A stretch of 64,000 bases of DNA. Source: Boswellia sacra. Its lineage: Eukaryota; Streptophyta; Magnoliopsida; Sapindales; Burseraceae. The position numbers and the translations under genes were made by a program. This document shows, piece after piece, positions 48,221 through 59,738 of this stretch. The notes under the pieces are model-generated. The model was not told the DNA's origin. It searched no databases and worked only from the letters and a program-made list of their open reading frames with translations. Position 1 is the stretch's first letter. Each line of letters begins with the position of its first letter. The DNA is taken from the NCBI GenBank assembly GCA_013180625.2, contig SNVD02010118.1, forward strand, positions 248,001 to 312,000, given 5' to 3'.

Positions 48221-49153
48221 TCAAGACACAATGGGATCACCAAGAGGAGCTGAAGCTGGACAAATTTCAGCTGGTGGAGGGGGAACATTTTGGTGACATC
48301 TGCCTTCACCTTCATCACACGGTGAAGGTGCAGGTGGTGGAGGGGGAACATTTTGGTGGCATCTGCCTTCACCTCCATCACACGGTGAAGGTGCGGGTGG
48401 TGGAATTGCAATTGGAGATGGTGCATTTCCAGGTGGAGAGCAAGGCGCAAGGGCACCTGGACTTGGTGGGTTTACAATTACAGGTGAGCCTGGAGATGGT
48501 GGATTGACAATTGGGTTTGGACTTGGACTTGGTGGGTTTACAGGTGAGAGTGGAGATGGTGGATTCGCCAAGGGAGTTGGACTTGGTGGGTTTACAGGTG
48601 AGAGTGGAGATGGCGGATTCGCCAATGGACTTGGACATGGTGGGTTTAACGGTGAGAGGGGAGATGGTGGAGTCGCCAATGGACTTGGAGCTGGTGGGTT
48701 TACAGGTGAGCTTGGAGATGGCGGATTTGCCAATGGACTTGGAGCTGGTGGGTTTACAGGTGAGCTTGGAGATGGAGTAGGAGCACTTGGACTTGGACTT
48801 GGACTTGGTGATGATGTAGGGGGTGCAACTATAGATGGAGTAGGGGCACTTGGACTTGGACTTGGTGGTGTCACAGGTGAACTTGGCGATGGACTTGGGG
48901 CACTTGGACTTGGTGTTGGTGCGGGGGGCGAAATTTGTGGAATGTTATTGCTCGGAGGTGGACATTCATTTGCTGGAGGAGGGGGAGGATTTTGGGGCTG
49001 ACATCTGTGGTCAGCACAATCCGCCCCAATGTCATGGTTCAAACCGGATGCCAAACCCTTATCTCTATCCTCTTTAAGAACTCTATGAGCAGAACAATAT
49101 CCGAAGCATATGGAAACCAAAAAGGCTATGGAAACCCACCTTGGTGCAGCCAT
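48221..49153 (-). CDS. Secreted proline-rich (AGP/extensin-like) protein
   Basis: A single exon of 310 residues. The chosen ATG at 49153 begins MAAPRWVSIAFLVSICFGYC, a classical signal peptide, with cleavage probably near CSA-HR; the frame is open further upstream only by chance. A short Cys/Asp region (GADCADHRCQPQNPPPPPAN) follows. About 170 residues of Pro/Ser/Ala/Thr repeats come next, such as PSPSSPVNPPAPSPLANPPS, rich in SP, AP and TP dipeptides that plants hydroxylate and glycosylate with arabinogalactan. The C-terminus has two 21-residue copies of PSPCD-GEGRCHQNVPPPPP (48271-48333 and 48334-48396). It probably resides in the cell wall. It is the rightmost of the three secreted-protein genes and the likely relative of the Cys-rich one. 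A TATA box lies about 50 bases upstream. Confidence 0.85.
   Translation of the reverse strand: MAAPRWVSIAFLVSICFGYCSAHRVLKEDRDKGLASGLNHDIGADCADHRCQPQNPPPPPANECPPPSNNIPQISPPAPTPSPSAPSPSPSSPVTPPSPSPSAPTPSIVAPPTSSPSPSPSPSAPTPSPSSPVNPPAPSPLANPPSPSSPVNPPAPSPLATPPSPLSPLNPPCPSPLANPPSPLSPVNPPSPTPLANPPSPLSPVNPPSPSPNPIVNPPSPGSPVIVNPPSPGALAPCSPPGNAPSPIAIPPPAPSPCDGGEGRCHQNVPPPPPAPSPCDEGEGRCHQNVPPPPAEICPASAPLGDPIVS
48271..48396 (-). repeat. 63-bp in-frame tandem repeat in the Pro-rich protein gene
   Basis: The unit containing TGGTGGAGGGGGAACATTTT occurs at 48271 and 48334 with a few mismatches. The 63-base period equals 21 codons, so it duplicates a Cys-containing block without changing frame. Confidence 0.85.
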
Positions 49154-49201
49154 TTTGAACTTAGTTTGATGCTCTGAATGGTTCCATCCACCAAGGCCTG
49201 T

Positions 49202-49212
49202 TATATATATAG
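49202..49212 (-). promoter_or_regulatory. TATA box of the Pro-rich protein gene
   Basis: The minus strand reads CTATATATATAA about 50-60 bases before the ATG at 49153, implying a leader of only about 20-30 bases. Confidence 0.5.
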
Positions 49213-50135
49213 TGATGTTTTGCCAGAGAAACGTCTGAGCAAAACAAGGCATAAATTTTGAAAAAATGCAGGAACACAGCAAGCAGCTGGGGAAACATTT
49301 CTTGCATTTTCCTATTATAATCACTCTGCTGCTATTCATGGTGGTTGTGTGAGCAAGAATTTTCGTGTACTTAATTAAAATCTTATTCTGCAGTTTTCTG
49401 TAAATAATAAGCTTCGCAATCGTGCCTATGTTACATTTATGGTTCCACATGCACATGTTACAATAGCTTTGCTCATGATTCTTGAGCAAAATTGAAGTTG
49501 ATTTGAACAATCTAATTACATGACATGAGTGTACGGCCACCAATATCTTTGATAACATATTCTGTCTTGACATCATTTATAGTTTTAATTTGTTTAAAAC
49601 AACATCTCTCCAGTATATATGATAATTGTACTACAATCAGTTTTCGTATCATATGTTCTCTTAGGGCGCAAGCAATCTTTCCTGCCAATGAGCCACGCTC
49701 AAAGTCAACTGCTTATGATTTCTCATCAAAAAGCTGAAAGAAACATTTGATATATAGTGCATATCCAATCCAATGTCCACAAATAAGTCGACGAAGACCA
49801 CAACAAGGCAATATCTTTTTTTTTTTGTTTTAAAAAAAATCATTTACTTTCTTAAAAAAAAGTGATGGGATATTCTTTAATTTGGTGACAAGTTCTTCAG
49901 GTCCTTCTTAATTAATTTATCCATGCATTTTTTTCCCGTCATTTTTTTCTATTTCAATATAATCTTGTAACGAGCTTAGAATCCAAAAACTTGTTTAAAA
50001 CAAATAATTTAGGATAATTGAGTCTAAATAAAAGGATAGACTGTTTTATATATGTTCTAAAACATATTACAAATTATAAGTTAGGATAATCAAATTTACA
50101 AATTCGTTTAATTGTTGGGTTTTGTTATGGTAGAT

Positions 50136-50320
50136 AGTAACGGAACATTGTTGTAAAATTTTGTAGATGAGTAAATAAATTTTTTATATGAATACATAAA
50201 AATTATATTAATACGATTTATAATTTTCATATACTCATCGATAATGTTTATATACTTATGTATAAAATTTATATAAAATTTTATAAAAATATAGTGATAC
50301 TTAGATGTGCCGTAGCATTT
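50136..50320. repeat. Foldback (MITE-like) repeat
   Basis: The left end AGTAACGGAACATTGTTGTA matches the reverse complement of the right end, AATGCTACGGCACATCTAAG, with several mismatches. AT-rich arms in between also pair loosely. No coding sequence is present. The ends are approximate. Confidence 0.45.
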
Positions 50321-50429
50321 CTCTTAGATTATTATAAATTAGTCTATTATCATGTTTACGAGTGTTAGGCGTACAGAAGGAGGCTTGGGAGCTTCTTTGA
50401 CGACTTTGGCTATGGTACATGAGTTGCAC

Positions 50430-50705
50430 CGGTATAATGGTTGTCAAATTTTTTGTAAATTTAGTGTAAAAATTGTAAATATTTATGTAAAAATCGTAAA
50501 TGTGTAAAAAAAAGTTGTAAATAAATAATCGTATAACTATTTTTATTTTTTATAAAATTAACCTAAAAATTGTAAATCATTATATAAAAATCGTAAATAT
50601 AAAAAATTATTCATTTATAATTTTTTTTATATTTACAATTTTTATATAAGAATTTATAATTTTTATAATAAATTTATAAAAAATTTAAAAAGAATTATGA
50701 TCCTT
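50430..50705. repeat. Long inverted repeat (foldback element), arms about 100 bp
   Basis: The left arm runs TCAAATTTTTTGTAAATTTA, GTGTAAAAATTGTAAAT, ATGTAAAAATCGTAAAT and so on to AAATAATCGTATAAC. The reverse complement of the right arm gives TTAAATTTTTTATAAATTTA, TATAAAAATTATAAAT, ATATAAAAATTGTAAAT and AATAATTTTTTAT. Matching is continuous over about 90-100 bp, so the transcript would form a long hairpin. It is probably a MITE; I cannot define a target duplication. Confidence 0.65.
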
Positions 50706-52194
50706 CTTTGACAAGAATTTAGTAGAACGACTTCTAAAGGAAGGGGAAATGAAAAAGAAGACTTCCACGCGCTTACCGGAGAATCAAATCAAACTGTGCA
50801 TTTGAGCGCTAAAAAGCTTCTCTCTCATTTGTTTATTAGTTTGCTTTTACTTTTTCTTTTCTTTGTTTTACGACAAAAATAGTGGTATTGCCATTTGCCA
50901 CTACTCTCAGTCAAATTTATTTAAACTCAATAAAAAAATGTAATTCCCATTTTCGTGTAGATTACTTTAATTACAAATGCCTGCATTTTAGCAACCAAAC
51001 TTTTACTTTAGTTTTCATCCCAAATTTACATTCAGATGTTAATTTTCAATTTTTGTATACCTACAAACTAATTAATTTAACTATAGACATTTATGTAATA
51101 TTATTATATGCATTATCAAGTCTATTTAAAATTTATTAAAAGATAGTTTTAACATATATTTTAAGGATATATGTTGCACACATTAAACTCTTAAAGATTA
51201 TAATCAATATTAAATTCTAAAAAATTGTATAAATTTTTTTGAAGATCGTAAAATTTCTTAAAAAATTATAAATTCTTTTAATAATCGTATAAAAATCGTT
51301 AAATACATAAATTTTAAAAAAAATTATATGATCTTTAAAGGTTTAACATTTATTCTAAGACACAAATTAAGATTACCTTAAATAAAAATACCTAAAACTA
51401 AATAAATTTCACTTTGTAATTTATTGATATTATTTTTATTTATTATAATTCAATGCACTAGGAAGGCGTGAGGTACGAGAAGTTGTGATGAAAAACAAAT
51501 GAATAATTGTTAACTTCTAAAATAGCAAATTTAAAAAATTTAAAAATAAAAAGTAAAATACACAGCATGTGAGTTATTTCTATTTCTATAAAACAAACAA
51601 AGAAAGCACTTAACAAAAGTTTAAAGCAGAAGAGTGCGCCTGGGCCTGCCTGCCCTCCTCCTCTGCATTTCCTTTCCTTCCTGGCCAAAAGTGAAAGAAA
51701 CCTCTCTCTTCCGTAAGTCTCTTTAATCTCTCCATCCTTCAATTGTTTTTATTTATTTATTTTTATCGATCAGAAAGCGAAGCTCAGTTGGGTTGGTTTC
51801 GGTTGGTTTCAGTTGCGTGACCAGGAAATTTTGACAAGAACTCTTTAATATCCGGTAAAATTATGATATCTCCTTGATGATTTCTCATACCCAGATAGTG
51901 ATTTTAGTGTAGGCTTTTGAATTTGATTCCATGCCACCAAACACGGTTGTGACTAACTTCTGATTTTTAACTGCATTTCGCCTCTCTTACTTGGCTGTAA
52001 AGAAAAGTTAAAACAGTTCTTAATTTATTTATTTTTTTCTTTATATTATGTAGTTCTGTCTCTCTGATCATGATCTGTGAAACCTTGTGATTGTGATTGT
52101 TGCTTAGCCAATTTGTTATGAGTAGTCTTAAAGTGTGCCTTTTAAGTTAAACCCTAAAAAATTGTGCAAATTCTCTTCAAGATGTAGATATTTC

Positions 52195-52777
52195 CAGTGA
52201 CGGGAGCCAACTATTTGCTTTAGTGGGGCAAATTTAGACATTAGAAAAATTATTTACAAAAAACCAAGAAAATCATATTCATTATTAGATTTGTATATTT
52301 TCTTATATTGAAAATATTGTACAATTTTATACACTATAAACAGTGGTAGTTCGGAGATAGTTTTATATTTATTTGTAGGGTTCAATTAATACCAACAAAA
52401 ATCCTTAAAAAAAATTTGATATATAGGTTCTTGTCTATAAAATATTTTTTAATTACAAGTACTTCTGTAAAACGTATTATAATTTAATTCTTAACTTAAA
52501 TGTTTAACATATTAATAAAATTAATATAGGACTTTGTCAATTAAAAATATATTATGATTATCATTAACAATATATGAAGGTTTAATAGTTAATATGGATA
52601 AATATTATTTAAGCCGTCAAGAGTAAAAGTGGTTATAAAATAGATTAAAAATTTAAATTATCTAAAAAATAAAAAAGGATTTGTTGTGTTAAAATACAAA
52701 TTGGAGGAGAATATTAGACATTTTGCGAATTCAGTGGGGGCAATTGCCCACACTGGTCACTTTGTGGCTCCGTCCTG
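52195..52777. mobile_element. Degenerate non-autonomous hAT-like element
   Basis: The left end reads CAGTGACGGGAGCCA and the reverse complement of the right end CAGGACGGAGCCA, close to the CAGGGGCGGAGCC termini common in plant hAT-type elements. Internal to these, TTTAGTGGGGCAAATTT on the left pairs with AATTCAGTGGGGGCAATT on the right. Flanks GATATTTC and GAGTATTTC resemble an eroded 8-bp target duplication. No transposase frame remains. It sits in the presumed 5' UTR intron of the SDE5-like gene. Confidence 0.5.
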
Positions 52778-53100
52778 GAGTATTTCCTCAAAAAAATTGT
52801 AAATTATTTAAAAGACTTCGCAAAAATCATTGAGTGCATAAACTTCAAGTGAATCTGCATCTTTGAGGGTTTAACATGGCACAAGTTAAGACTAACCATT
52901 TGTTATTTATGAAAAGTTTCCCAATTGAGAAGTTACTATTCTGGCTTTGTATTTTTTTCTGGGTATATCACATGTATTCATGATCTTTTTTTTTTCTGGG
53001 TTTGTTTTGTTTATTTTTTTTTCAATTATTTTTGTAAAATATAAACCCTATATTGTGTACTGATTTGTTTGATCCTGATGCTCTGCGAAGTGTTTTTGGA

Positions 53101-54642
53101 ATGGAAGTATCTAGTTCCAATGGATTAAGGCAAGATGTTGAAGAGCAGGCATTGAAGGGTTTGCTTGATGCATTTGGTTCTGCATTTACGCTACAAGAAA
53201 TAGCTTTGGCTTATTGCAATGCAGGACGTAATGCAGACTTGGCTGGTGAAATGCTGTATGATCAGCAGGCAAGCACCACGACCTCCAGCACCCATTTGTA
53301 TTATGGTGAGGGAAGCGATAAAGGATCTTCTCAATTATCAAACGATAATATGTTGGAGAGCCTGTATTATGTAAGTGGCAAGTCCAAAGGTTCAAAGACA
53401 AAATGGCGAACAGTTTCAGGTGGCACTGTTTCGAGTATAATTGGTAAAGACTATGTTAAATCTACTCAGCCAGCTAATGGTTATTGTATGGCAACCAAAC
53501 CATTGAAGTTGGATTCAAATGAGTTGCCAATGTCTGAAATTTGGGGAGAAGAAGCTAAACCTAATCCACCAAAGGATGATCATTTGCAAAAGGATATGGA
53601 AGATTTTCTGTTCAAATTACTGGGAGAAGGATTCAAGCTGAAGAGGGATGTTATTCGAGAAGTTCTTGGTATGCCAATCTTTACAATTTTACAATATTAT
53701 CTGGTTGCTAACTGTCCTGTCATTTGATATGTGAACCAATATTTTCATGTGTGTGATTACTAATTTGGCATTATATTAAATTCACAGATAGTTGCGGATA
53801 CGATATGAAGAAGGTACATAATATCTTTCTTTTGATTAAGGCTTCTGCTTTACTTTTTTGTTACTTCATAGATTTCCTCTTCCTTCATGGTAGTCATATT
53901 TGTCAAGGTCAAGCCTCAACGACGGTTATCCTAGTTTTAGTTTATCTTTCATTTAGATGCTTTTGGTAGTGCTTATTTACTTTCATTTGGTGCTGCTTTT
54001 CTTGTGTGGGAAATAAGATTCTTTGGTGGTTTTTAGCAGTTGACCAGATAAACTAGTTAACTCAGACAAAGACTTCATGGTCCAATGGCCTGAAAGAACT
54101 TGCACAGGGCCCTTAACCTGGACTATACTCTGACCTTCTTAAAAAAAAAAAAAAAAAATTGTACATTACATCTTTGTATTATACCTTGAAATAATGCTGG
54201 TTTTGCTTCTCCGTTTACACAAGAGGTAACATGTCTGCAGTTGTCTAAGGTTTACTTTCTCAATCTTAATGTAATTAATAAAACAATTGTTTGTAAAAAA
54301 TGCATATATTTTAATCTCTTTTTATCATTTTCTCATCTGTGTAAAAGTGCTAGATACCATTCTTAACACTAAGCATTTCTAAACTAAAATAAAACTTTTC
54401 TCTCTGCAGAGCATGTCGAAATTACTTGATCACTCAGAGATTTCTGACAAAGGGATGAAAGTACTTGATAGAACCAGTGAAAAGGTTAGCATTGCTGCCA
54501 AAAATTTTATAACGTTGTACAGGTTGTTTTCAGTTATTGTTAGGATATGATGACGGGGTGTTCTCCAATCTCTTATAGCGTGCCAGCAATTACTTTGTTT
54601 TTTTTTTTTTTTTTTTGGTAGCTAGCCTGACACTTTTCTGGC

Positions 54643-54673
<31 letters not shown>

Positions 54674-57600
54674 ACACACACACACACACACACATATATA
54701 TAAAATTTCCTTGTAGGTGGTTGTTAACAGTTTGATGAATGCTGAAGAAACACTATTTTATCATTTATCTGGAACGGATGTGAAGACTTTGTGCATGCCT
54801 ATGCATTTATTTTAATTCTTCTTAAAACCATTAGTGAACATATAAGGGAAAAGATGATGGCTTTGCATTGGTGTTGTGCAATTTTTGATGATTCCGATAA
54901 TCCTTGGATGTACGGAAATTTCCATGAGCACATTGTCTTTTGTAAACCTTTAGTATAATCAGTTTGGACTTTGATTAGAATATATAGGGTTATTTGTTAG
55001 GTAGATGCCATATTGGTTGGATCACCCTCAAGTTAGTTCAGAGATGATTCTGATGACTTTTCCTATAAAACATACATTTTCTGGATTTGCTGCATACATC
55101 TATCATGCAATCCCTTATCTTAACATACAATCTCGCTTAATTTAGAAGAATAAAACTAATAATGATAAACTTATGATTGTATGGTGGTATGCTTGTTTAA
55201 CATTTCGAGCTGACACATCTCATAAATTTTCTTCATTTTATGTAAAATGGTGCACTGTGCTATATCATAGCTTATCTTGTTATATGAGAATGAGTTCAAG
55301 TTAATTAGTTATTTTTTTTCTTTCCAATCAACAGTTAGAAACTAAGGATAACTACTTGACTGATATACATCTTCCTTCCATTTTTAATTTCGTATTACAG
55401 TTTACAGACTCATATTCAAATTCTGAAGGACTTAATTCTGAAAGAAAGTTGCAACAATTGAATTCTTCAAGAGGGTATTTTTTCTGTCCCTCTTTTTAAC
55501 GATTTGTATTTTCTCAAATTTTCTTAAGTACCATAAAGGATTCTGCTATTTCTCAGAGTTCATCTAAGAAGAGGAAAATTTTTTTCTTATCTACAACTTT
55601 TTCAAAGTCATGATTGGCTTTTTGTTGCATGCCATCAGTGGTGCGAGTGAAGATTCAAATAAAAATGGAGGAGAATTGCCTAGACAGCTTAAAGAGAAAA
55701 AAGAACTTGAGAAGGAAGTTTTGGCTGCTTTGTTTAGTGCTTCTGAGAAATCCGAGGAACCACTGAAAAGAACAGAGGAGGCTGTGAGGAGATGTAGACC
55801 ATATGGAACTGTCGTGTGCGAACCTCCAAGGGACTTTATACCGGAGCACACCTTTAATCTGTTGCACTTACAAGAAGACAACAAAAATGGTATTCATTTT
55901 GTTTTTCTTACTTTCAATGAGTTAAAACAAATGGTATGCTTTCTGTTATATTAGGTTCGTAGAGCTTAAAGCACAATATAGGAAAGAAGAAATGCACTGT
56001 ATTTGTAATGTTTCTCATGTTACATGTGAGGGATTAATCTGTAGGCAGTAGTTCATAAATTGTAATGTTGCTGGGTAAGATTCTTCAGCTTGTAATGAAC
56101 AAGAGCAAATTGCTCTTAGAATTTGGTTCACCTACCACAAAAGTTAGTCTAGTTCAATTATATGGACCTCTGAGTAGTTTCTGAGGAAATATGTATGGGG
56201 AAAACTAGGTAATTTGTGCTTAATTTTTGGGTTTGCCTTCTCTTTTCCTATTGTCAAGCTTTCCTTTCTTCTCATGAAGCCTGTTACGGTTGCAGATGAA
56301 GATGAAGAGGACGAGTTCAAGGTTCTCCGTAAAGCCGTTATGGAATATAGGGCCATGATGAAAGAATATTATGAAGCTGTATGTTCTTGTGTAATTGTTA
56401 ATTATTCACACACCGGTTTATAATCATCAAAGATGCAATGTTGTCTTTGTCAATTGACTTAATGTTCTAAACAAAATGATGTAAGAATACGAGTTCTTTG
56501 ACAGGCTGTTGATTCCTATATTAAGGGTGACCACATTCGAGCAGGCAAACTTCTAGAACAGGTAAGGTTTCCATCTACTCTCATCGCATAATATGATGAC
56601 CTATTAGAATATGCTTTGTCATCAACGTTGGCATTTAAGGTGAAGACAGAATTTTCTTGGTACTTTAGCAGTTAAAGTGGATAAAGTTGTATTTTGATAG
56701 AACTCTGGATTACTCACACACACACACTGTAACTTTGACAGAATCTAGAAATTAGAAATGGAAATTAGAGTTGATTTTAGATAGATTGAAGAGAAATCAG
56801 GTTTGTTTTATTTAGCTGTTTGGCAGGAGTTTCGAGAGCCCTGCCTCTCTCCAAGAGAATTCCTCTCCTTTTCAAATGTTTTTTAACTAACTAACTCTGC
56901 ACACTCCCCTAGGCTAGGATAACTAACTCCCTCACAGCTCATCCATCACTCGGCAAAACAGAAGAACAAAACAGAAAATAACAATTCACATTTCTGCCCT
57001 TCCTTTGTTATCACTTTTGGTGTCGCCTAGTATAAGTAAATTTGATTGGAGGTCTATCATATTTGAAAGCCAAGTCGTGCAATAGACTTGCCTTAATTCT
57101 GCTGTCTCCCATTGTGCTGAAGCTGCAAAGATATAGATCATAGTCGTTGTATAGTGAACAAAAATAGTTTCTTTGGGACATTATGGATCAGCTTCCACAT
57201 GTTAGAATGCCCATGCTAGACAAAATGAATGATTTACTTGAATGTTGTGGGTTTGACAGGGACATTTCTTTCTTAATAAAGCTCGTCAAGCAGATGAAGA
57301 ATCCAGTCAAAAGATTTTTGAAACTAGGTTGGTATTTGAAGCATGTGAATATTTGTCTAATTTCCTCTTAATGGTGTAGCAATGTAGGAAATTCGGCTAG
57401 GTACTTGCTTTATTTTATTTTATTGTCTCATTATGTTTATTGGCAGAAATGTAGAGACCCAAGATTACATTGTCCTTGATTTGCATGACCTTGACAAAAA
57501 GGAAGCCATTCGTCTTTTGAGATGTCATCTTTTAAATATTTCAGGAATTTCATGTGAGTCACCACATCTTTATATGTAGTTGCTCCTGATTTGTGTCATT

Positions 57601-58123
57601 TATGTGAAATGACTTGTTTCATGGTTTTCGCCAGCATTTAAGTACATGAAGGTCATCATAGAGACAAATGATGAAGACACCACAAAGGGAGCTCGTCGAC
57701 GCCTGGTGAGACTGACTACTTGATTAAATTTTAAATGGAAAATGACCATTGGCAAAATTGCCAATTTATGTAACTCTTGTGTCTCATTATACGTCTGATG
57801 AAAGATCATATCTTTACATATTGTTCTACTTCATGGTCTAATGAATTTATTGATTTATTCTGATAGCTTTTACAGGAGATGTTTTGTTATAATTTACAAG
57901 CCTTGTTGGTTTAGTTTATATGTTTATTATTTTCATTTGGTCAAGATTCCCATTTGCTGGAGAGAAGGATTTACGAATTCGTATATTAAATTATTTTTGT
58001 GGACAGGTTATGAAGCTACTAGAGAAAGAATCCGTCGAGTGGATTGAAGAAGAAAATGCTGGAACAATACTAATTCGTACAGATAAGATCAACCCAAAAC
58101 GTCTAAGTTTTGCTAAAAAATAA
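53101..58123 (+). CDS. SDE5: SDE5-like protein (UBA/CUE-like, DUF1771 and Smr-like domains)
   Basis: Eleven exons: 53101-53668, 53788-53813, 54410-54484, 55401-55474, 55639-55889, 56296-56378, 56505-56561, 57260-57327, 57447-57553, 57635-57705 and 58007-58123, 498 residues. The N-terminal helix bundle (EEQALKGLLDAFGSAFTLQE to GEMLYD) and a second one (KDMEDFLFKLLGEGFKLKRD to SMSKLLD) look UBA/CUE-like. A DUF1771 domain follows (EFKVLRKAVMEYRAMMKEYY to LLEQGHFFLNKARQADEESS). A C-terminal Smr-like domain has DYIVLDLHDLDKKEAIRLL but lacks the HGxGxG loop of true Smr nucleases. It ends NPKRLSFAKK. Arabidopsis SDE5 acts in RNA silencing upstream of RDR6 (tasiRNA and transgene silencing) and is annotated as a putative RNA-export factor. 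The ATG at 53101 is chosen from family similarity; sequence before it looks like leader. Confidence 0.88.
54643..54703. repeat. Compound (TA)n(CA)n(TA)n microsatellite in an SDE5 intron
   Basis: A TA run of about 14 units passes through GGA into about 10 CA units and back into a short TA run. A T18 homopolymer precedes it by about 25 bases. It is purely intronic and probably length-polymorphic. Confidence 0.9.
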
Positions 58124-59000
58124 TAAAATCCAACACTCGGTTTTTGGAAGGACGTTGGTGATGGAGAGTGCATATAACAAGGCCATTTGAATTTTGATGA
58201 TACATTCCCATTTGAAGTTTTGAGGACCTTATAATTGTTTGACTCATTTTTTAACAAATTGAATTGAACTGGGTACATCCAATGATTCACAGAGACTTTT
58301 GTGGATGCATTCAAGCTGTAGATTTTAATGAAACTATCTTGATATCTCACCTTACTTAAATTTTAGTGTTAGTTTTACTTCTAGAACATTAAAATTTTAT
58401 TACTTTTGAGAGTCTGATTCTGTTTGGTGCTTATCAAATATGAGGATTCGCTTGAGGAGGCCTTGTTTTTTGATATCTTATCATTCAGTAAAGCTCCCAA
58501 AGTTGATTAAAGTCCTCATTAGCCTCTTTCTCTTTCAGTTGTCTGGACTTCCATCAGTATATTATTGTTCCAATTCTTCGTTAGGGATGTTGAATAACAC
58601 AAGGTGGGCGTTTAACCCAAGCTGGTGTGTTTCTTGGACTCTCAACTAAGCTTTTCACAGAATTAGAAACTAATGTTATTGCTAAATTAAGTAGTCATAA
58701 TCCTAAGCTTGAGCGCTCTGATATTTTCTTTATCGTTGCTGGGATAACAAGAGATTTGTCAAGACTGTGATACAAAATTTTCCTACTCTGAGCTAATTAC
58801 AATTGGTAATATGCATAGAGGAAATGTTCAAGCTGATTGCTATATCAAAATATTATATTATCAGATGTAGGACTGGATCTGATTTTTACTTCAATAAAAT
58901 ATAAAGACATAAATTATGGTAAATATTATGTGACAAACCCAAAGGATTACTTCTGAGTAGGTTGGGATTATCTTATTTTTGCCTAATAATTGAGAGTGAT
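58124..59000. other. 3' flank of the SDE5-like gene
   Basis: The first several hundred bases are presumably 3' UTR. No coding sequence is visible up to the target-site duplication GTGAT (58996-59000) of the following retrotransposon. Confidence 0.45.
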
Positions 59001-59447
59001 TGATAAGGAACGGGGTTCCTCAAGTTAACAGAAAGGGAGGGAGATGTAGACAGAGGAAAGGGGAGAAACAATAGAAGAAATTTAGGGAGAAATAGAGTGA
59101 AATTAAGGGAGGAGACAATCTTTTTATCAAAAGATCAAAAAATCAATAACAACCAAGTCTAAGAAATAAAATAACTAAAGACACTTATTTATAGTGTCGA
59201 CAATCATAACTTAACTAGGAAATATACTTCCATTAGGAAATATAATACTAATCCTAGTTAAACTAGAAAATACCAAAATTAAATCCTAAATAAAATAGTA
59301 AACTATTAATTAGGAAAATAACTCCAATTAGGATTACTCCCAATTTAAGAAGTCAAAATCCCTAATAATAGTCAAAATCCGTAATTTATTAAAATCCCTA
59401 AAATCAAAATTAAAATCCCTAATCTATTCCTAATTTGTCCTACATCA
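59001..59447 (-). repeat. 3' LTR of the retrotransposon (left copy)
   Basis: Terminal dinucleotides TG/CA lie within a TGAT...ATCA inverted end. It is flanked on the left by target duplication GTGAT and on the right by the polypurine tract (as read on the minus strand). Confidence 0.92.
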
Positions 59448-59738
59448 ATTCTCCTCTGCTTGAAAGAACTCGACTCCTGGCGAGTTGTCAAAGAGGAAGT
59501 TGCCAATACACGAGAAAACGCCACGTTTTGCCTTGCACGATCATTGGAAAGTCATTAATCCACATCTTCGTTATGACGATCCAATATTGGAAGCACACAT
59601 AATGGAAAAATTATTGATGCTTTAGCTGCCTTCGATATTGGTAGAGAAACAAATATCACCATGGAAGACTTTACCGTTGGCCTAATAGAAGACGTCATCG
59701 TTGACCCAATAATAAAAGTAGGTGAACCCAAATATGAC

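Larger units (their letters stand above)
49154..53100. other. Intergenic region, foldback elements and probable leader intron of the SDE5-like gene
   Basis: From left to right this holds the Pro-rich gene promoter, two foldback repeats (50136-50320 and 50430-50705), AT-rich DNA, a CT-rich stretch near 51640-51730 that looks like a 5' UTR with GTAAGT at 51713, and an hAT-like element at 52195-52777. If the leader begins near 51.7 kb, its intron would span most of 51.7-53.0 kb; I could not fix the acceptor. Confidence 0.4.

Noticed and set aside
48504..49001. Glycine-rich open frame on the plus strand
   Set aside because: It is the antisense shadow of the Pro-rich repeats (CCN codons read as NGG) and has no ATG context, signal peptide or promoter.
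49154..49576. In-frame upstream extension of the Pro-rich protein beginning MMSRQNMLSKILVAV
   Set aside because: The signal peptide MAAPRWVSIAFLVS and the TATA box at 49202-49212 place the real start at 49153; the upstream residues are AT-rich promoter translation.
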